Source: a candidate division TA06 bacterium
GTDB taxonomy: Bacteria > Edwardsbacteria > AC1 > EtOH8
Direction of reading: 5' to 3'
Length of the DNA: 64,000 nucleotides
NCBI GenBank assembly: GCA_016235665.1
Contig: JACRJI010000010.1
Span: 1 to 64,000 of the forward strand
In this document: positions 32,721-41,067 of the stretch, one piece after another
Numbering within the stretch: position 1 is the first letter of the stretch
Layout of the letters: the number at the start of each line of letters is the position of its first letter
Made by a program: the position numbers and the translations under genes
The notes under the pieces: generated by a model
The model's database searches: none
Seen by the model: the letters and a program-made list of their open reading frames with translations, nothing else
What the model was told of the DNA's origin: nothing

Positions 32721-35053
32721 TGAATCAGCATTCACTAAATATTCTTGAATTCAATTTTGTTCGTAATGCTTTAGCTCAGAAGGCTGCCACCCCCTACGGC
32801 CGGGAGGAGGCCATGGCGCTGATGCCGCTGGCCGATCCCGAGGCCGTGGTCAAAATGCAGGACGAGACGGGCGAGGCTAGGAAGTTTTTGGAGGCCGGAT
32901 TCGGCCTGGACTTCTACGAACTGCAGGACATCCGTCCTCAGCTGGAGGCCCTTAAGGCCGAGGGTGTGGTGATGGACTCTCTGGTCCTGCTGCACCTGTC
33001 CCGCCATCTGTACGTGGCCCGGCAGGTCCGCTCATCGCTGGGGCTGCGCACCGAGGAGTATCCCCTGCTGGCATCGCAGGCCTTGGGCCTGATCGCTTTC
33101 AAGGACCTGGAGGACCGGATAGTCAAGGCCATAGAGCCGGACGGCCGGGTGGCCGACAAGGCCAGCACCGAGCTGTACCACATCCGGCGGGAGCAGGAGA
33201 CGGTGCGCCAGCGCATCCACTCCAAGCTGGAGGACATCATGGGCCAGGAGGCGGCCGACATCCAGGAGACGCTGATCACCATCCGGGAGGGGCGCTATGT
33301 GATCCCGGTCAAGGCCGATTCCAAGAACAAGCTGAAAGGCATAGTCCACGACAGCTCGGCCTCCGGGGCCACGGTCTACATGGAGCCTTTGGCCACCATC
33401 GAGATGAACAACCGGATGCGCCAGCTGTTCTCGGCCGAAAAGCAGGAGGTGGAGCGGATCCTGCGCCAGTTCTCGGTGGAGGTCTCCGAAAACCTTGACG
33501 CCATGGAGAACAACCTGGTGCTCGTCGCCCACTTTGACCTGGTGTTCGCCCGGGCCAAACTGGCCCTGGCCTGGAAGTGCGTGAGGGCCATATTCCCGGG
33601 CGGCCAGTACCTGAAGCTGATAGAGGCCCGGCACCCGGCGCTTAAGGATCCGGTGCCGCTGAACCTGGAGCTGGGGGACGGCCGGACCACCATGGTCATC
33701 ACCGGGCCCAACACCGGCGGCAAGACCGTAGTGCTCAAGACCGTGGGCCTATTGGCCCTGATGAACCAGTCAGGCCTGCAGATCCCGGCCCGGGACGGCA
33801 GCGCCCTGCCTTTGTTCGGCCAGGTGTTCGCCGACATCGGCGACGAACAGTCCATCTCCCAGTCGCTGTCCACCTTCTCCTCGCACATCTCGCAGATCAA
33901 GGGGGTGCTGGAGAATTCCACCGCCCGGTCGCTGGTGCTGCTGGACGAGATCGGGGCCGGCACCGAGCCGGCCGAGGGCGCGGCCCTGGCCATGACCATT
34001 CTTCTGCAGCTGACCAACAAGGGCTGCCTGACCCTTTCCACCACCCATTACGGGGCGCTGAAGGCCTTCGTCCAGCAGAATGTCCAGATGCTGAACGCGG
34101 CCATGGAATTTGACCGGGAAAAACTGCAGCCCACCTACCGCCTGATGATGGGCGTGCCCGGGGCCAGCTACGGGATAGAGATCGCCTCGCGGCTGGGGCT
34201 TTCGCCCGAGGTCATAAAAGACGCCCGTTCCCGGATAGACTCCAAGTCGGTCCAGCTGGAGGAGCTGATCACCTTTTTGGAACAGGTCAAGCGCCAGGCC
34301 GAGCAAAAGGAGCTGAAGGCCATGGACGACATGGAGCAGGCCCAAAGCCTGAAGGATGAATACCAGTCCCGGCTGGAAGGTTTGCAGGAAGAACTGAAGG
34401 TCATGAAGCTGAAGGCGGCCGAGGAATCCCGGAGCATCATCACCCAGGCCCGCAGCGCGGCCGAGCAGGCGGTGGCCGTGATCAAGGCCGAACAGGCCGG
34501 CAAACAGAGCATCATCAAGGCCAGGGAGATGCTGAAAGCGGCCGAAGCCCTGCTGCCCCCGGAGGAGCGGCCCCAAGCCTACGCCAGGCAGGACCCCGGC
34601 CACGTCTTTAAAAAGGGGGAGAAGGTCTACCTGACCGACCTTAAAAAAGAGGGGCTGGTCACCGACCTGTTGGATTCCGGCAAAAAGCTTAAGGTCCGGG
34701 TGGGCAACGTGCAGATGACCGTGCCCCGGCAGAATGCGGTGGCCGGTTCTTCCCAGAAGGCCCCGGAGCAGAAACCAAGCCCCACCGTCAGCGCCGACAA
34801 CGTCTCCGGGTTCGCCCCGGAGCTGCACCTTCTGGGGATGCGGGCCGATGAATCCATAGAGGCGGTGGAGCGCTACATCGACGACGCGGTCTATTACGGG
34901 ATCACCAATATCCGGATCGTCCACGGCAAGGGGGAAGGGGTGCTGCGCAAGGTGGTCCGGGAGATCCTGACCAAGCATCCCCAGGTGAAGGCCTTCCGGC
35001 TGGGCGCCTGGAACGAGGGCCAGGACGGGGTGACGGTGGTGGAGCTCAAATAG
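32720..35053 (+). CDS. mutS2: Endonuclease MutS2
   Basis: This 777-residue MutS2 protein carries an N-terminal clamp and lever region, the ATPase with P-loop G329-P-N-T-G-G-K335-T, Walker B SLVLLDEIGAGTEP and the STTHYGALK switch. A long coiled coil follows (about 510-610). A KOW/SH3-like segment (KGEKVYLTDLKKEG) comes next, then a C-terminal Smr nuclease domain (LHLLGMRADESIEAVERYIDD, RIVHGKGEGVLR). MutS2 suppresses recombination and, in Bacillus, rescues collided ribosomes. No mismatch-recognition domain I is present, as expected. It is the last gene of the cvpA cluster; the gap after it has CAATTGACAATGAACATTGA-type degenerate repeats. Confidence 0.96.
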   Translation: MNQHSLNILEFNFVRNALAQKAATPYGREEAMALMPLADPEAVVKMQDETGEARKFLEAGFGLDFYELQDIRPQLEALKAEGVVMDSLVLLHLSRHLYVARQVRSSLGLRTEEYPLLASQALGLIAFKDLEDRIVKAIEPDGRVADKASTELYHIRREQETVRQRIHSKLEDIMGQEAADIQETLITIREGRYVIPVKADSKNKLKGIVHDSSASGATVYMEPLATIEMNNRMRQLFSAEKQEVERILRQFSVEVSENLDAMENNLVLVAHFDLVFARAKLALAWKCVRAIFPGGQYLKLIEARHPALKDPVPLNLELGDGRTTMVITGPNTGGKTVVLKTVGLLALMNQSGLQIPARDGSALPLFGQVFADIGDEQSISQSLSTFSSHISQIKGVLENSTARSLVLLDEIGAGTEPAEGAALAMTILLQLTNKGCLTLSTTHYGALKAFVQQNVQMLNAAMEFDREKLQPTYRLMMGVPGASYGIEIASRLGLSPEVIKDARSRIDSKSVQLEELITFLEQVKRQAEQKELKAMDDMEQAQSLKDEYQSRLEGLQEELKVMKLKAAEESRSIITQARSAAEQAVAVIKAEQAGKQSIIKAREMLKAAEALLPPEERPQAYARQDPGHVFKKGEKVYLTDLKKEGLVTDLLDSGKKLKVRVGNVQMTVPRQNAVAGSSQKAPEQKPSPTVSADNVSGFAPELHLLGMRADESIEAVERYIDDAVYYGITNIRIVHGKGEGVLRKVVREILTKHPQVKAFRLGAWNEGQDGVTVVELK

Positions 35054-35110
35054 GCCATGCAATCAACAATTGACAATGAACATTGAACGGTAAACAGTAA
35101 ACTGAGAAAA

Positions 35111-35917
35111 GTGATTGAATTTATGAATTTGCAGGGATCAAACATTGATTTATATTATTTCTCCGGCACCGGCAACACCCTGCTGGCGGCCCGGGAGATG
35201 CAGAAAGCATTCGCCGAAAAGGGACTCCAGTGCACGATGCACCGGATCGAGGCCAGCGACCCGCAGAAGATCGACCTTTCCCACACCATCGGCCTGGCCT
35301 TTCCCATCGCGGCCTTCACCACCTATCCCCTGGTCTGGGATTTCGTTTATAAGATGCCGGTGACCAGGGGAACAAAGGTTTTTGCCATGGCTACCATGGG
35401 AGGTTTTTCCCTTTGCGCCATGGGGCCTCTGAAAAGAGTCATGAAACAAAAAGGCTATTTACCCATCGGAGCCAAACAGGTGGTGATGCCCAGCAACCTG
35501 TGGTACAAGAACTACGATCCGGCAAAGATTCAGAAAACAATCAGCAAGGGGCAAAGGACAGCCCGGAATTTTGCCCTTGATCTTGCGGCGGGGAAGTCAA
35601 GCTGGATAAGAGTTCCGCTGGTCCCGGACCTGCTGTTCCCCCTGTTCCTCAGCAAAAAGCTCTGGCAGGGCTCTCCGGGATACGTCAAGGTAAACCCCGA
35701 CAAATGCACCAAGTGCGCCCAGTGCGTGGAAATGTGCCCGGTGGGGGCCATCCAGCTCAACGAGGAACTGGTGATCTCCAACGCCTGCCAGTGGTGCATG
35801 CGCTGCATTTCCTATTGCCCGGAGAAAGCTCTTTATTACGGCAATGACCAGTACCAACGCTACAAACCGGTCGAGATCACGGAACTGACAGCAAAAGATG
35901 AAACGTCAAACCGATAA
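35111..35917 (+). CDS. EFR1-type flavodoxin-ferredoxin protein
   Basis: A 268-residue electron-transfer protein. The N-terminal flavodoxin-like domain shows the FMN phosphate loop YYFSGTGNTLLAAREM and a second loop ATMGGFSLCAMG. The C-terminal domain is a two-cluster ferredoxin: NPDKCTKCAQCVEMCPVGAI and ACQWCMRCISYCPEKAL, each C-x2-C-x2-C-x3-C-P. This architecture is annotated as EFR1 family ferredoxin; the physiological partner is unknown. The start could be GTG at 35111 or ATG at 35123; neither has a clear ribosome site. It overlaps the next gene by 20 bases. Confidence 0.88.
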   Translation: MIEFMNLQGSNIDLYYFSGTGNTLLAAREMQKAFAEKGLQCTMHRIEASDPQKIDLSHTIGLAFPIAAFTTYPLVWDFVYKMPVTRGTKVFAMATMGGFSLCAMGPLKRVMKQKGYLPIGAKQVVMPSNLWYKNYDPAKIQKTISKGQRTARNFALDLAAGKSSWIRVPLVPDLLFPLFLSKKLWQGSPGYVKVNPDKCTKCAQCVEMCPVGAIQLNEELVISNACQWCMRCISYCPEKALYYGNDQYQRYKPVEITELTAKDETSNR

Positions 35918-36191
35918 CTTCAAGGGTCTGCAGGTGATCCCTGGAGTGGGCAGAAGCATCGAAGAAGACCTGAGAAGGCTGGGGATCAAGAAGGTCTCCT
36001 GCCTTAAGGGCCGGGACCCGGAGAAGCTCTACGCCAGATACTGCGCCATGGAGGGGTGCCCGGTGGATCGATGTCTGCTGTATGTCTTCCGTTGCGCGGT
36101 GTATTATGCTTCGCATGACAGGCACGACCCGGAACTTCTGAAGTGGTGGAACTGGGCTGACTTAAAACTAAAAACAAAACACAAAAAATAA
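35898..36191 (+). CDS. Cdd1-like helix-hairpin-helix protein
   Basis: This 97-residue protein resembles the Cdd1 family: GLQVIPGVGRSIEEDLRRLGIKKVSCLKGRDPEKLYARYC is a helix-hairpin-helix unit with the GVG turn, followed by a Cys-bearing segment (MEGCPVDRCLLYVFRCAVYYAS). The name comes from a gene beside the Clostridium difficile toxin locus; HhH turns often bind DNA backbones, but function is unproven. It starts inside the last 20 bases of the flavodoxin-ferredoxin gene, so the two are coexpressed. The four Cys could bind a metal. Confidence 0.82.
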   Translation: MKRQTDNFKGLQVIPGVGRSIEEDLRRLGIKKVSCLKGRDPEKLYARYCAMEGCPVDRCLLYVFRCAVYYASHDRHDPELLKWWNWADLKLKTKHKK

Positions 36192-36214
36192 AATCTTTTA
36201 GGGACCTAAGAACA

Positions 36215-37342
36215 ATGCCGATCATCATCAAAGAGGTCGTCACCAAAAAGGAACTCAAGCAGTTCATTGAATTTCCTTTCTCGCTTTACCGGAACCATCC
36301 CTATTGGATCCCGCCGCTGCTGATGGACGAGTACGAAACCCTTAGGGCGGACAAGAACCCAGCCTTTGAGTATTGCCGGTCCAAATACTGGCTGGCTATC
36401 AAGGACGGCAAACTGGCCGGGCGGATCGCCGGGATAATCAGCCAGCGCTACATCGAAAAATGGGGCAACAAGTACGCCCGTTTCGGCTGGGTGGACTTCA
36501 TAGACGATGCCGAAGTGGTCAAGTCCCTGTTCGCCACCGTCGAGAAATGGGCCGGGGAGCAGGGCATGGCCGGCATCCACGGGCCGCTGGGCTTCACCGA
36601 CATGGACCACGAGGGGATGCTGGTGGAGGGTTTTAACGAGCTGGGAACTTTGGCCGCCATCTACAATCACCCCTACTACCCCAAACAGCTGGAAGCGCTG
36701 GGCTACGCCAAGGATGTGGACTGGGTGGAGTTCGAGGTCAAGGTTCCCAAAGAAATCCCGGAGAAGGCCGATCGGATCGCCAAGATCGTGATGCAGAAGA
36801 CCGGGGTCAAAGTGCTGGAAGCCAAGAAGGCCAAGGACCTGCTGCCCTACGCCCACCAGATGTTCGAGGTCCTTAACGCCGCCTTCGCCCCCATCTACGC
36901 CTTTGTGCCGTTGAACGAGAAACAGATCGCCATGTACATCAAGCAGTATTTCTCGTTCATCCTGCCGGATTATACCAAGATCCTGCTGGACTCCAAAAAC
37001 CAGGTGGCGGGGTTCGTGATAGGCATGCCCTCGCTCTCCAGGGCCCTGCAGAGGTCCAAAGGCCGGTTGTTTCCCTTCGGCTTCATTCACATCCTGCGGG
37101 CCATCAGCAAAAAGAACAGGCAGATAGACCTGTATCTGGGCGCCATCCGGCCCGACCTGCAGGGCAGGGGCGCCGACGCCCTGCTGATGACCGAGATGTG
37201 CCGCTCGGCCATGAAGAACGGGGTGGTCTCGGCCGAGACCAACATCGAGCTGGAGGAGAACGTGAAGGTGCAGAGCCACTGGAAGTATTTCGAGTCCCGC
37301 CAGCACAAGCGGCGGCGCTGTTACATCAAAAAATTACAGTGA
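36215..37342 (+). CDS. GNAT-like N-acyltransferase of unknown substrate
   Basis: A 375-residue protein with two acetyltransferase-like halves. The N-terminal half has the landmark FSLYRNHPYWIPPLLMDEYE and an HGPLGFTDMDHEGMLVEGF segment. The C-terminal half carries the GNAT acyl-CoA region, DLYLGAIRPDLQGRGADALLM, in place of the usual Q/R-x2-G-x-G/A loop. Proteins of this type are widespread in Bacteroidetes-like genomes, but I know no assigned substrate. The length (two GNAT folds) is consistent with amino-acyl or fatty-acyl transferases. The ATG at 36215 follows TTTTAGGGACC. No operon partner points to a pathway. Confidence 0.75.
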   Translation: MPIIIKEVVTKKELKQFIEFPFSLYRNHPYWIPPLLMDEYETLRADKNPAFEYCRSKYWLAIKDGKLAGRIAGIISQRYIEKWGNKYARFGWVDFIDDAEVVKSLFATVEKWAGEQGMAGIHGPLGFTDMDHEGMLVEGFNELGTLAAIYNHPYYPKQLEALGYAKDVDWVEFEVKVPKEIPEKADRIAKIVMQKTGVKVLEAKKAKDLLPYAHQMFEVLNAAFAPIYAFVPLNEKQIAMYIKQYFSFILPDYTKILLDSKNQVAGFVIGMPSLSRALQRSKGRLFPFGFIHILRAISKKNRQIDLYLGAIRPDLQGRGADALLMTEMCRSAMKNGVVSAETNIELEENVKVQSHWKYFESRQHKRRRCYIKKLQ

Positions 37343-37390
37343 TAACCCACAAGGCAACTTTTTTCACCAAGGGAAATACGGGAATTGTAT

Positions 37391-37466
37391 TGGGACGCAG
37401 ATAAACGCAGATTATATTTTAAATATCTGCGGGGATCGGAATCGATCAGCGGAGATCTGCGTTCCG
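37391..37466 (+). repeat. ACGCAGAT-type inverted repeat
   Basis: Outer arms GGACGCAGAT and ATCTGCGTTCC enclose about 55 bases with further ATCTGCGG and GATCGGAATCGATC symmetry. It is related to the ACGCGGATTACGCAGAT arm at 8681-8712 and the TTTACGCAGATT arm at 21949-21976. It fills most of the gap 37343-37529. Confidence 0.7.
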
Positions 37467-37529
37467 GTTGGTGTCTGGTTCCCTGAAGGAAAAGGGTGTC
37501 CTGAAAAACACAATAATAGTTAGGGCCAG

Positions 37530-39038
37530 ATGAAGAACGGTTTTGACAACGAGAAATACCTGCAGCTGCAGGCCGAGGCCATCCGGGAGCGGGTGGCCAA
37601 GTTCGGGGGCAAGCTGTACCTGGAGTTCGGGGGCAAGCTGATCTATGACTACCACGCGGCCCGGGTGCTGCCCGGTTTCCATCCCAACGTCAAGATGCAG
37701 CTGCTGCAGCAGCTGAAGGACCAAGCCGACATCCTGCTCTGCATCTACGCCGGGGACATCGAGCGCCGCAAGATCCGGGCGGACTTCGGCATCACCTACG
37801 ACGTGGACGCCATGAAACTGGTCGACGACCTTAAGGCCAACGGCCTCTCAGTAAAAGCGGTGATCATCACCCGGTTCGAGAACCAGCCGGCGGCGGTGAT
37901 CTTCAAGAATAAGCTCCAGCACCGGGGCCTGACGGTCTACACCCACGGCTACACCAAGGGCTATCCCACCGATGTCGACACCGTGGTCAGCGACCTGGGG
38001 TACGGAGCCAACGAATACGCGGCCACCGACAAACCGCTGGTGGTGGTGACCGGGCCGGGGCCGGGCAGCGGCAAGCTGGCCACCTGCCTGTCCCAGATGT
38101 ACCACGACCACCGGCACGGCCTGAAATCCGGCTACGCCAAGTTCGAGACCTTTCCCATCTGGAACATTCCGCTTAAGCACCCGGTGAACGTGGCCTACGA
38201 GGCGGCCACCGCCGACATCCGGGACTACAACATGATCGACCCCTTCCATCTTGAAGCCTACGGCAAGACGGCCGTCAACTATAACCGGGACGTGGAGGTG
38301 TTTCCGGTGCTGCGCCGGATCCTGGTGAAGATCATGGACGACCCGATGTACAAGTCCCCCACCGACATGGGGGTCAACTGCGCCGGGTTCGGCATCGTGG
38401 ACGACCAGGCGGTGCAGGAGGCCTCCCGGCAGGAAATACTCAGGCGCTACTTCCGCTACCGCTGCGAGCACGTGATGGGCTTCGTTGATAAGGAGACCAT
38501 CCAGCGGGTGGAACTGCTGATGAACGACCTGGGGATCAAGCCGGAGGACCGGCCGGTGGTGGAGCCGGCCCGCCGGGCTTCGGCCGAGGGCCAGGACTGC
38601 GGCAAGGGAAACGAGGGGATCTTCTGCGGCACCGCCATCCAGCTGCCGGACGGGACCATCATCGCCGGAAAGAATTCGCCCCAGATGCACGCCGCCTCCA
38701 GCCTGGTGCTGAACGCGGTCAAGAAGCTGGCCGGGATCCCGGACCAGATACACCTGATCTCGCCGGCTATCATTGAATCCATCGCCAACCTGGACCGCAA
38801 CATCCTGAAAGAGCGGACGGTCAGCCTGGACCTGGAGGAGACCCTGATAGCCCTGGCGGTCAGCGCCATGACCAACCCCACCGCCCAGCTGGCCATGGAG
38901 CAGCTGAAGCAGCTGCAGGGCTGCGAGGTGCACAGCACCCACATCCCCACCCCCGGCGACGAGGAGGGGCTGCGCAAGCTGGGGGTCAACCTGACCAGCG
39001 ACCCGAATTTCTCCAGCCACAGTTTGTTCGTGGTCTGA
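37530..39038 (+). CDS. DUF1846 family protein
   Basis: A 502-residue protein matching DUF1846 throughout: FDNEKYLQLQAEAIRERV, KLYLEFGGKLIYDYHAARVLPGF, VVVTGPGPGSGKLATCLSQMYHD, a P-loop-like segment, and MGVNCAGFGIVDD. Structures of the family suggest a nucleotide- or NAD-binding multidomain protein, but no reaction is established that I know of. The GPGPGSGK segment could bind phosphate. Length is normal for the family (about 500). It stands alone between repeat-filled gaps, with no functional hints from neighbours. Confidence 0.9.
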   Translation: MKNGFDNEKYLQLQAEAIRERVAKFGGKLYLEFGGKLIYDYHAARVLPGFHPNVKMQLLQQLKDQADILLCIYAGDIERRKIRADFGITYDVDAMKLVDDLKANGLSVKAVIITRFENQPAAVIFKNKLQHRGLTVYTHGYTKGYPTDVDTVVSDLGYGANEYAATDKPLVVVTGPGPGSGKLATCLSQMYHDHRHGLKSGYAKFETFPIWNIPLKHPVNVAYEAATADIRDYNMIDPFHLEAYGKTAVNYNRDVEVFPVLRRILVKIMDDPMYKSPTDMGVNCAGFGIVDDQAVQEASRQEILRRYFRYRCEHVMGFVDKETIQRVELLMNDLGIKPEDRPVVEPARRASAEGQDCGKGNEGIFCGTAIQLPDGTIIAGKNSPQMHAASSLVLNAVKKLAGIPDQIHLISPAIIESIANLDRNILKERTVSLDLEETLIALAVSAMTNPTAQLAMEQLKQLQGCEVHSTHIPTPGDEEGLRKLGVNLTSDPNFSSHSLFVV

Positions 39039-39094
39039 AACCGAGAGATATAGTGATTTGGTAATCACGTATTGATCAATCATTAAAACTATTT

Positions 39095-39733
39095 ATGGCC
39101 AATCTCGTCACATTATTCCGCCTGATCCTCCTCTTCGGGCTGGTGGTGATGGCCTACCAGACCCGCTACCCCTGGCTGCAATTGGCCAACATGCCGCTGC
39201 TGGTGATAGTCATCGCGCTGGATGCGGTGGACGGGGTGGTGGCCCGGATGTTCAAGGAATCCTCGCTGTTCGGAGCCATCTTCGACATCATGGTGGACCG
39301 GGTGACCGAGAACGTACTGTGGATAGTGCTGGCCGACTTACGCTACATCCCGGTATGGGTGGCCATCGTGTTCATCACCCGCAGTCTGATCGTGGACTCC
39401 ATCCGCTCCCACGGCATCCAGCAAGGCAAGACACCGTTTGGGCAGATCGTTTCCAGGTCGGGACAGTTTCTGGTGGGCAGCCGGTTCATGCGGGGATTTT
39501 ACGGCGCGCTGAAAGTGGTCACCTTCGGTTGGATCTTCCTGCTGCAGCCCTGGCCGGTGCTGATGCCTGGCTTCTGGGCCAATAACTCAGGATACTTCAA
39601 TCTTGTCACTGCGATCCTGATCTACCTGACCGTGGCCGTCTGTATCCTGCGGAGCATCCCGGTGATAACCGAGTTCGTGGCGGTGCACAGGGTCTTTTCC
39701 TACATCAAGCTTCCCCGCAAAAAGGCCGGATGA
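39095..39733 (+). CDS. CDP-alcohol phosphatidyltransferase family protein
   Basis: This 212-residue membrane protein has the complete CDP-alcohol phosphotransferase signature in DAVDGVVAR-x8-G-A-x2-D-x3-D (DAVDG near residue 47, then GAIFDIMVD). Five or six hydrophobic helices follow the usual pattern. It is distinct from PgsA at 412, and its acceptor (glycerol phosphate, inositol phosphate, serine or another alcohol) cannot be fixed from sequence. Its stop overlaps the start of a HAD phosphatase gene. That pairing suits a two-step headgroup transfer followed by dephosphorylation, for example phosphatidylglycerol phosphate to phosphatidylglycerol (inference). Confidence 0.88.
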   Translation: MANLVTLFRLILLFGLVVMAYQTRYPWLQLANMPLLVIVIALDAVDGVVARMFKESSLFGAIFDIMVDRVTENVLWIVLADLRYIPVWVAIVFITRSLIVDSIRSHGIQQGKTPFGQIVSRSGQFLVGSRFMRGFYGALKVVTFGWIFLLQPWPVLMPGFWANNSGYFNLVTAILIYLTVAVCILRSIPVITEFVAVHRVFSYIKLPRKKAG

Positions 39734-40374
39734 TGCCGATAGTCTTCATAGACATCGACGGCACCATTGTCAGAGGTACCAGTTGCGAAAAACTGTTCAT
39801 CCCGTATCTGCTGGGAAAACGAAAACTGGGCCTTAAGCAGTACTTCCACTTTGTCCGGTTTGCCCTGCGCCATTTCCCGAAATACGGCTTCAAGGTCTAC
39901 AAGCGGGACAAGGCCTATCTGGCCGGCTTGCCGACGCTGGAGACCGGGCAGCTGGCGCTGGAGTTCATAGACAAAATATTGCCGGGGCGCTTCAACCGGG
40001 ACCTTCTGACAGAACTGGAGCGCCGGAAGGCCGCCGGGGACGAGCTGGTGCTGCTTTCGGGAGCGCCCGAATTCCTGGCCGAGCCGCTGGGCAGGAAACT
40101 TGGGATCGACAATGTCATCGCCTGCAGGGTCCCTTCGCTCGACGGCCGCTTTACCAGCGGGGATCCGGAACAGCATCCCTACGGGCCTAGCAAACTGTCA
40201 TTAGCCCTGGAACATTGCCGTAAGCGGGGAGTTCCAATAGAACAGACAGCCGCCTACGCCGACAAATTCAGCGACCTGCCATTGCTGGAACAGGTGGGAA
40301 CGGCGGTGGCGGTCAATCCAGACAATAGATTGTTAAAAACAGCGAAAAGGAAAGGTTGGAGGATAATCAAATGA
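39730..40374 (+). CDS. HAD-superfamily (subclass IB-like) phosphatase
   Basis: This 214-residue soluble phosphatase has HAD motif I at the N-terminus (FIDIDGTIV, nucleophile Asp followed by the general-acid Asp), motif II LLSGAPEF and motif III/IV AYADKFSDLPLLEQVGTAVAVNPD. The helical cap of about 60 residues between motifs I and II resembles phosphoserine-phosphatase/PgpC-type IB enzymes. Overlap with the CDP-alcohol transferase gene (ATGATG against TGA) suggests that it dephosphorylates that enzyme's product. It also overlaps the next gene by ATGA. Alternative substrates such as phosphoserine remain possible. Confidence 0.87.
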   Translation: MMPIVFIDIDGTIVRGTSCEKLFIPYLLGKRKLGLKQYFHFVRFALRHFPKYGFKVYKRDKAYLAGLPTLETGQLALEFIDKILPGRFNRDLLTELERRKAAGDELVLLSGAPEFLAEPLGRKLGIDNVIACRVPSLDGRFTSGDPEQHPYGPSKLSLALEHCRKRGVPIEQTAAYADKFSDLPLLEQVGTAVAVNPDNRLLKTAKRKGWRIIK

Positions 40375-41066
40375 AAAAATACATCATAGTCCTGGTTATG
40401 TGCGGATTTCTTTTCGTTTTGGCCGCGGCCCAGCCCGGTGAGCAGTCCCTTATCGCCGCCTGGGAACAGTCAATAAAGAATGACCCGGCCACGGTGTCCT
40501 TTGAGAAGACAGGCGACCGTTCTTACAAGTACCAGACGAAGAAATTTCCCTATAAAGGCGGTTTGCGGGTCGTAAATGTCACGATCGATGATTACGGCAC
40601 CGACTATTACAATGACGGATACGACGAGGCCTGCAAGGTCGGCTATGTGGAGACCGAGATCGACAGCAATTCCGCGTCTTTCATGGAACGCTATGCCCGC
40701 AGTTACGGGGCATGGCAGGCTTTCAATACCCTTTATTTTGACCATAAGCAGAACCAGTGGCTTAATTATAACCAGTACCGCCAATCCCTCACCAAGAAAT
40801 ACGGCAAAACATGCAGATCCCCCTGGCTGGCCATATTAGGAAACTTTTGGGTGATATTTTTCGTAATCCTTATAGTGTTCATCATCCTTCTTTCCCGCAG
40901 GACCAACAAACAGATGAAACAGGCCCTGGCCCGGCAGGACCATGCCCTGGCCGAGACCGACCGGGCTTTAAAGCTTTCCGAACAGTCGGTAAAGTTAAAC
41001 GAAGAAAGCAACCGGTTGCTTAAAGAAATACTTGAAGCTTTAAAAAACAAAGATCAGGAAAAATAG
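40371..41066 (+). CDS. Exported or membrane protein with C-terminal coiled coil
   Basis: I do not recognise this 231-residue protein. It has a cleavable-looking signal (MKKYIIVLVMCGFLFVLAAAQ), a polar Tyr-rich domain of about 130 residues (YRQSLTKKYGK), one transmembrane helix (FWVIFFVILIVFIILLS) and a C-terminal coiled coil (ALARQDHALAETDRALKLSEQSVKLNEES). The topology would place the Tyr-rich domain outside and the coiled coil in the cytoplasm. GGAGG precedes the ATG, which overlaps the phosphatase stop. Its position in a lipid-headgroup operon suggests an accessory membrane role (inference). Confidence 0.65.
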   Translation: MKKYIIVLVMCGFLFVLAAAQPGEQSLIAAWEQSIKNDPATVSFEKTGDRSYKYQTKKFPYKGGLRVVNVTIDDYGTDYYNDGYDEACKVGYVETEIDSNSASFMERYARSYGAWQAFNTLYFDHKQNQWLNYNQYRQSLTKKYGKTCRSPWLAILGNFWVIFFVILIVFIILLSRRTNKQMKQALARQDHALAETDRALKLSEQSVKLNEESNRLLKEILEALKNKDQEK

Positions 41067-41067
41067 G

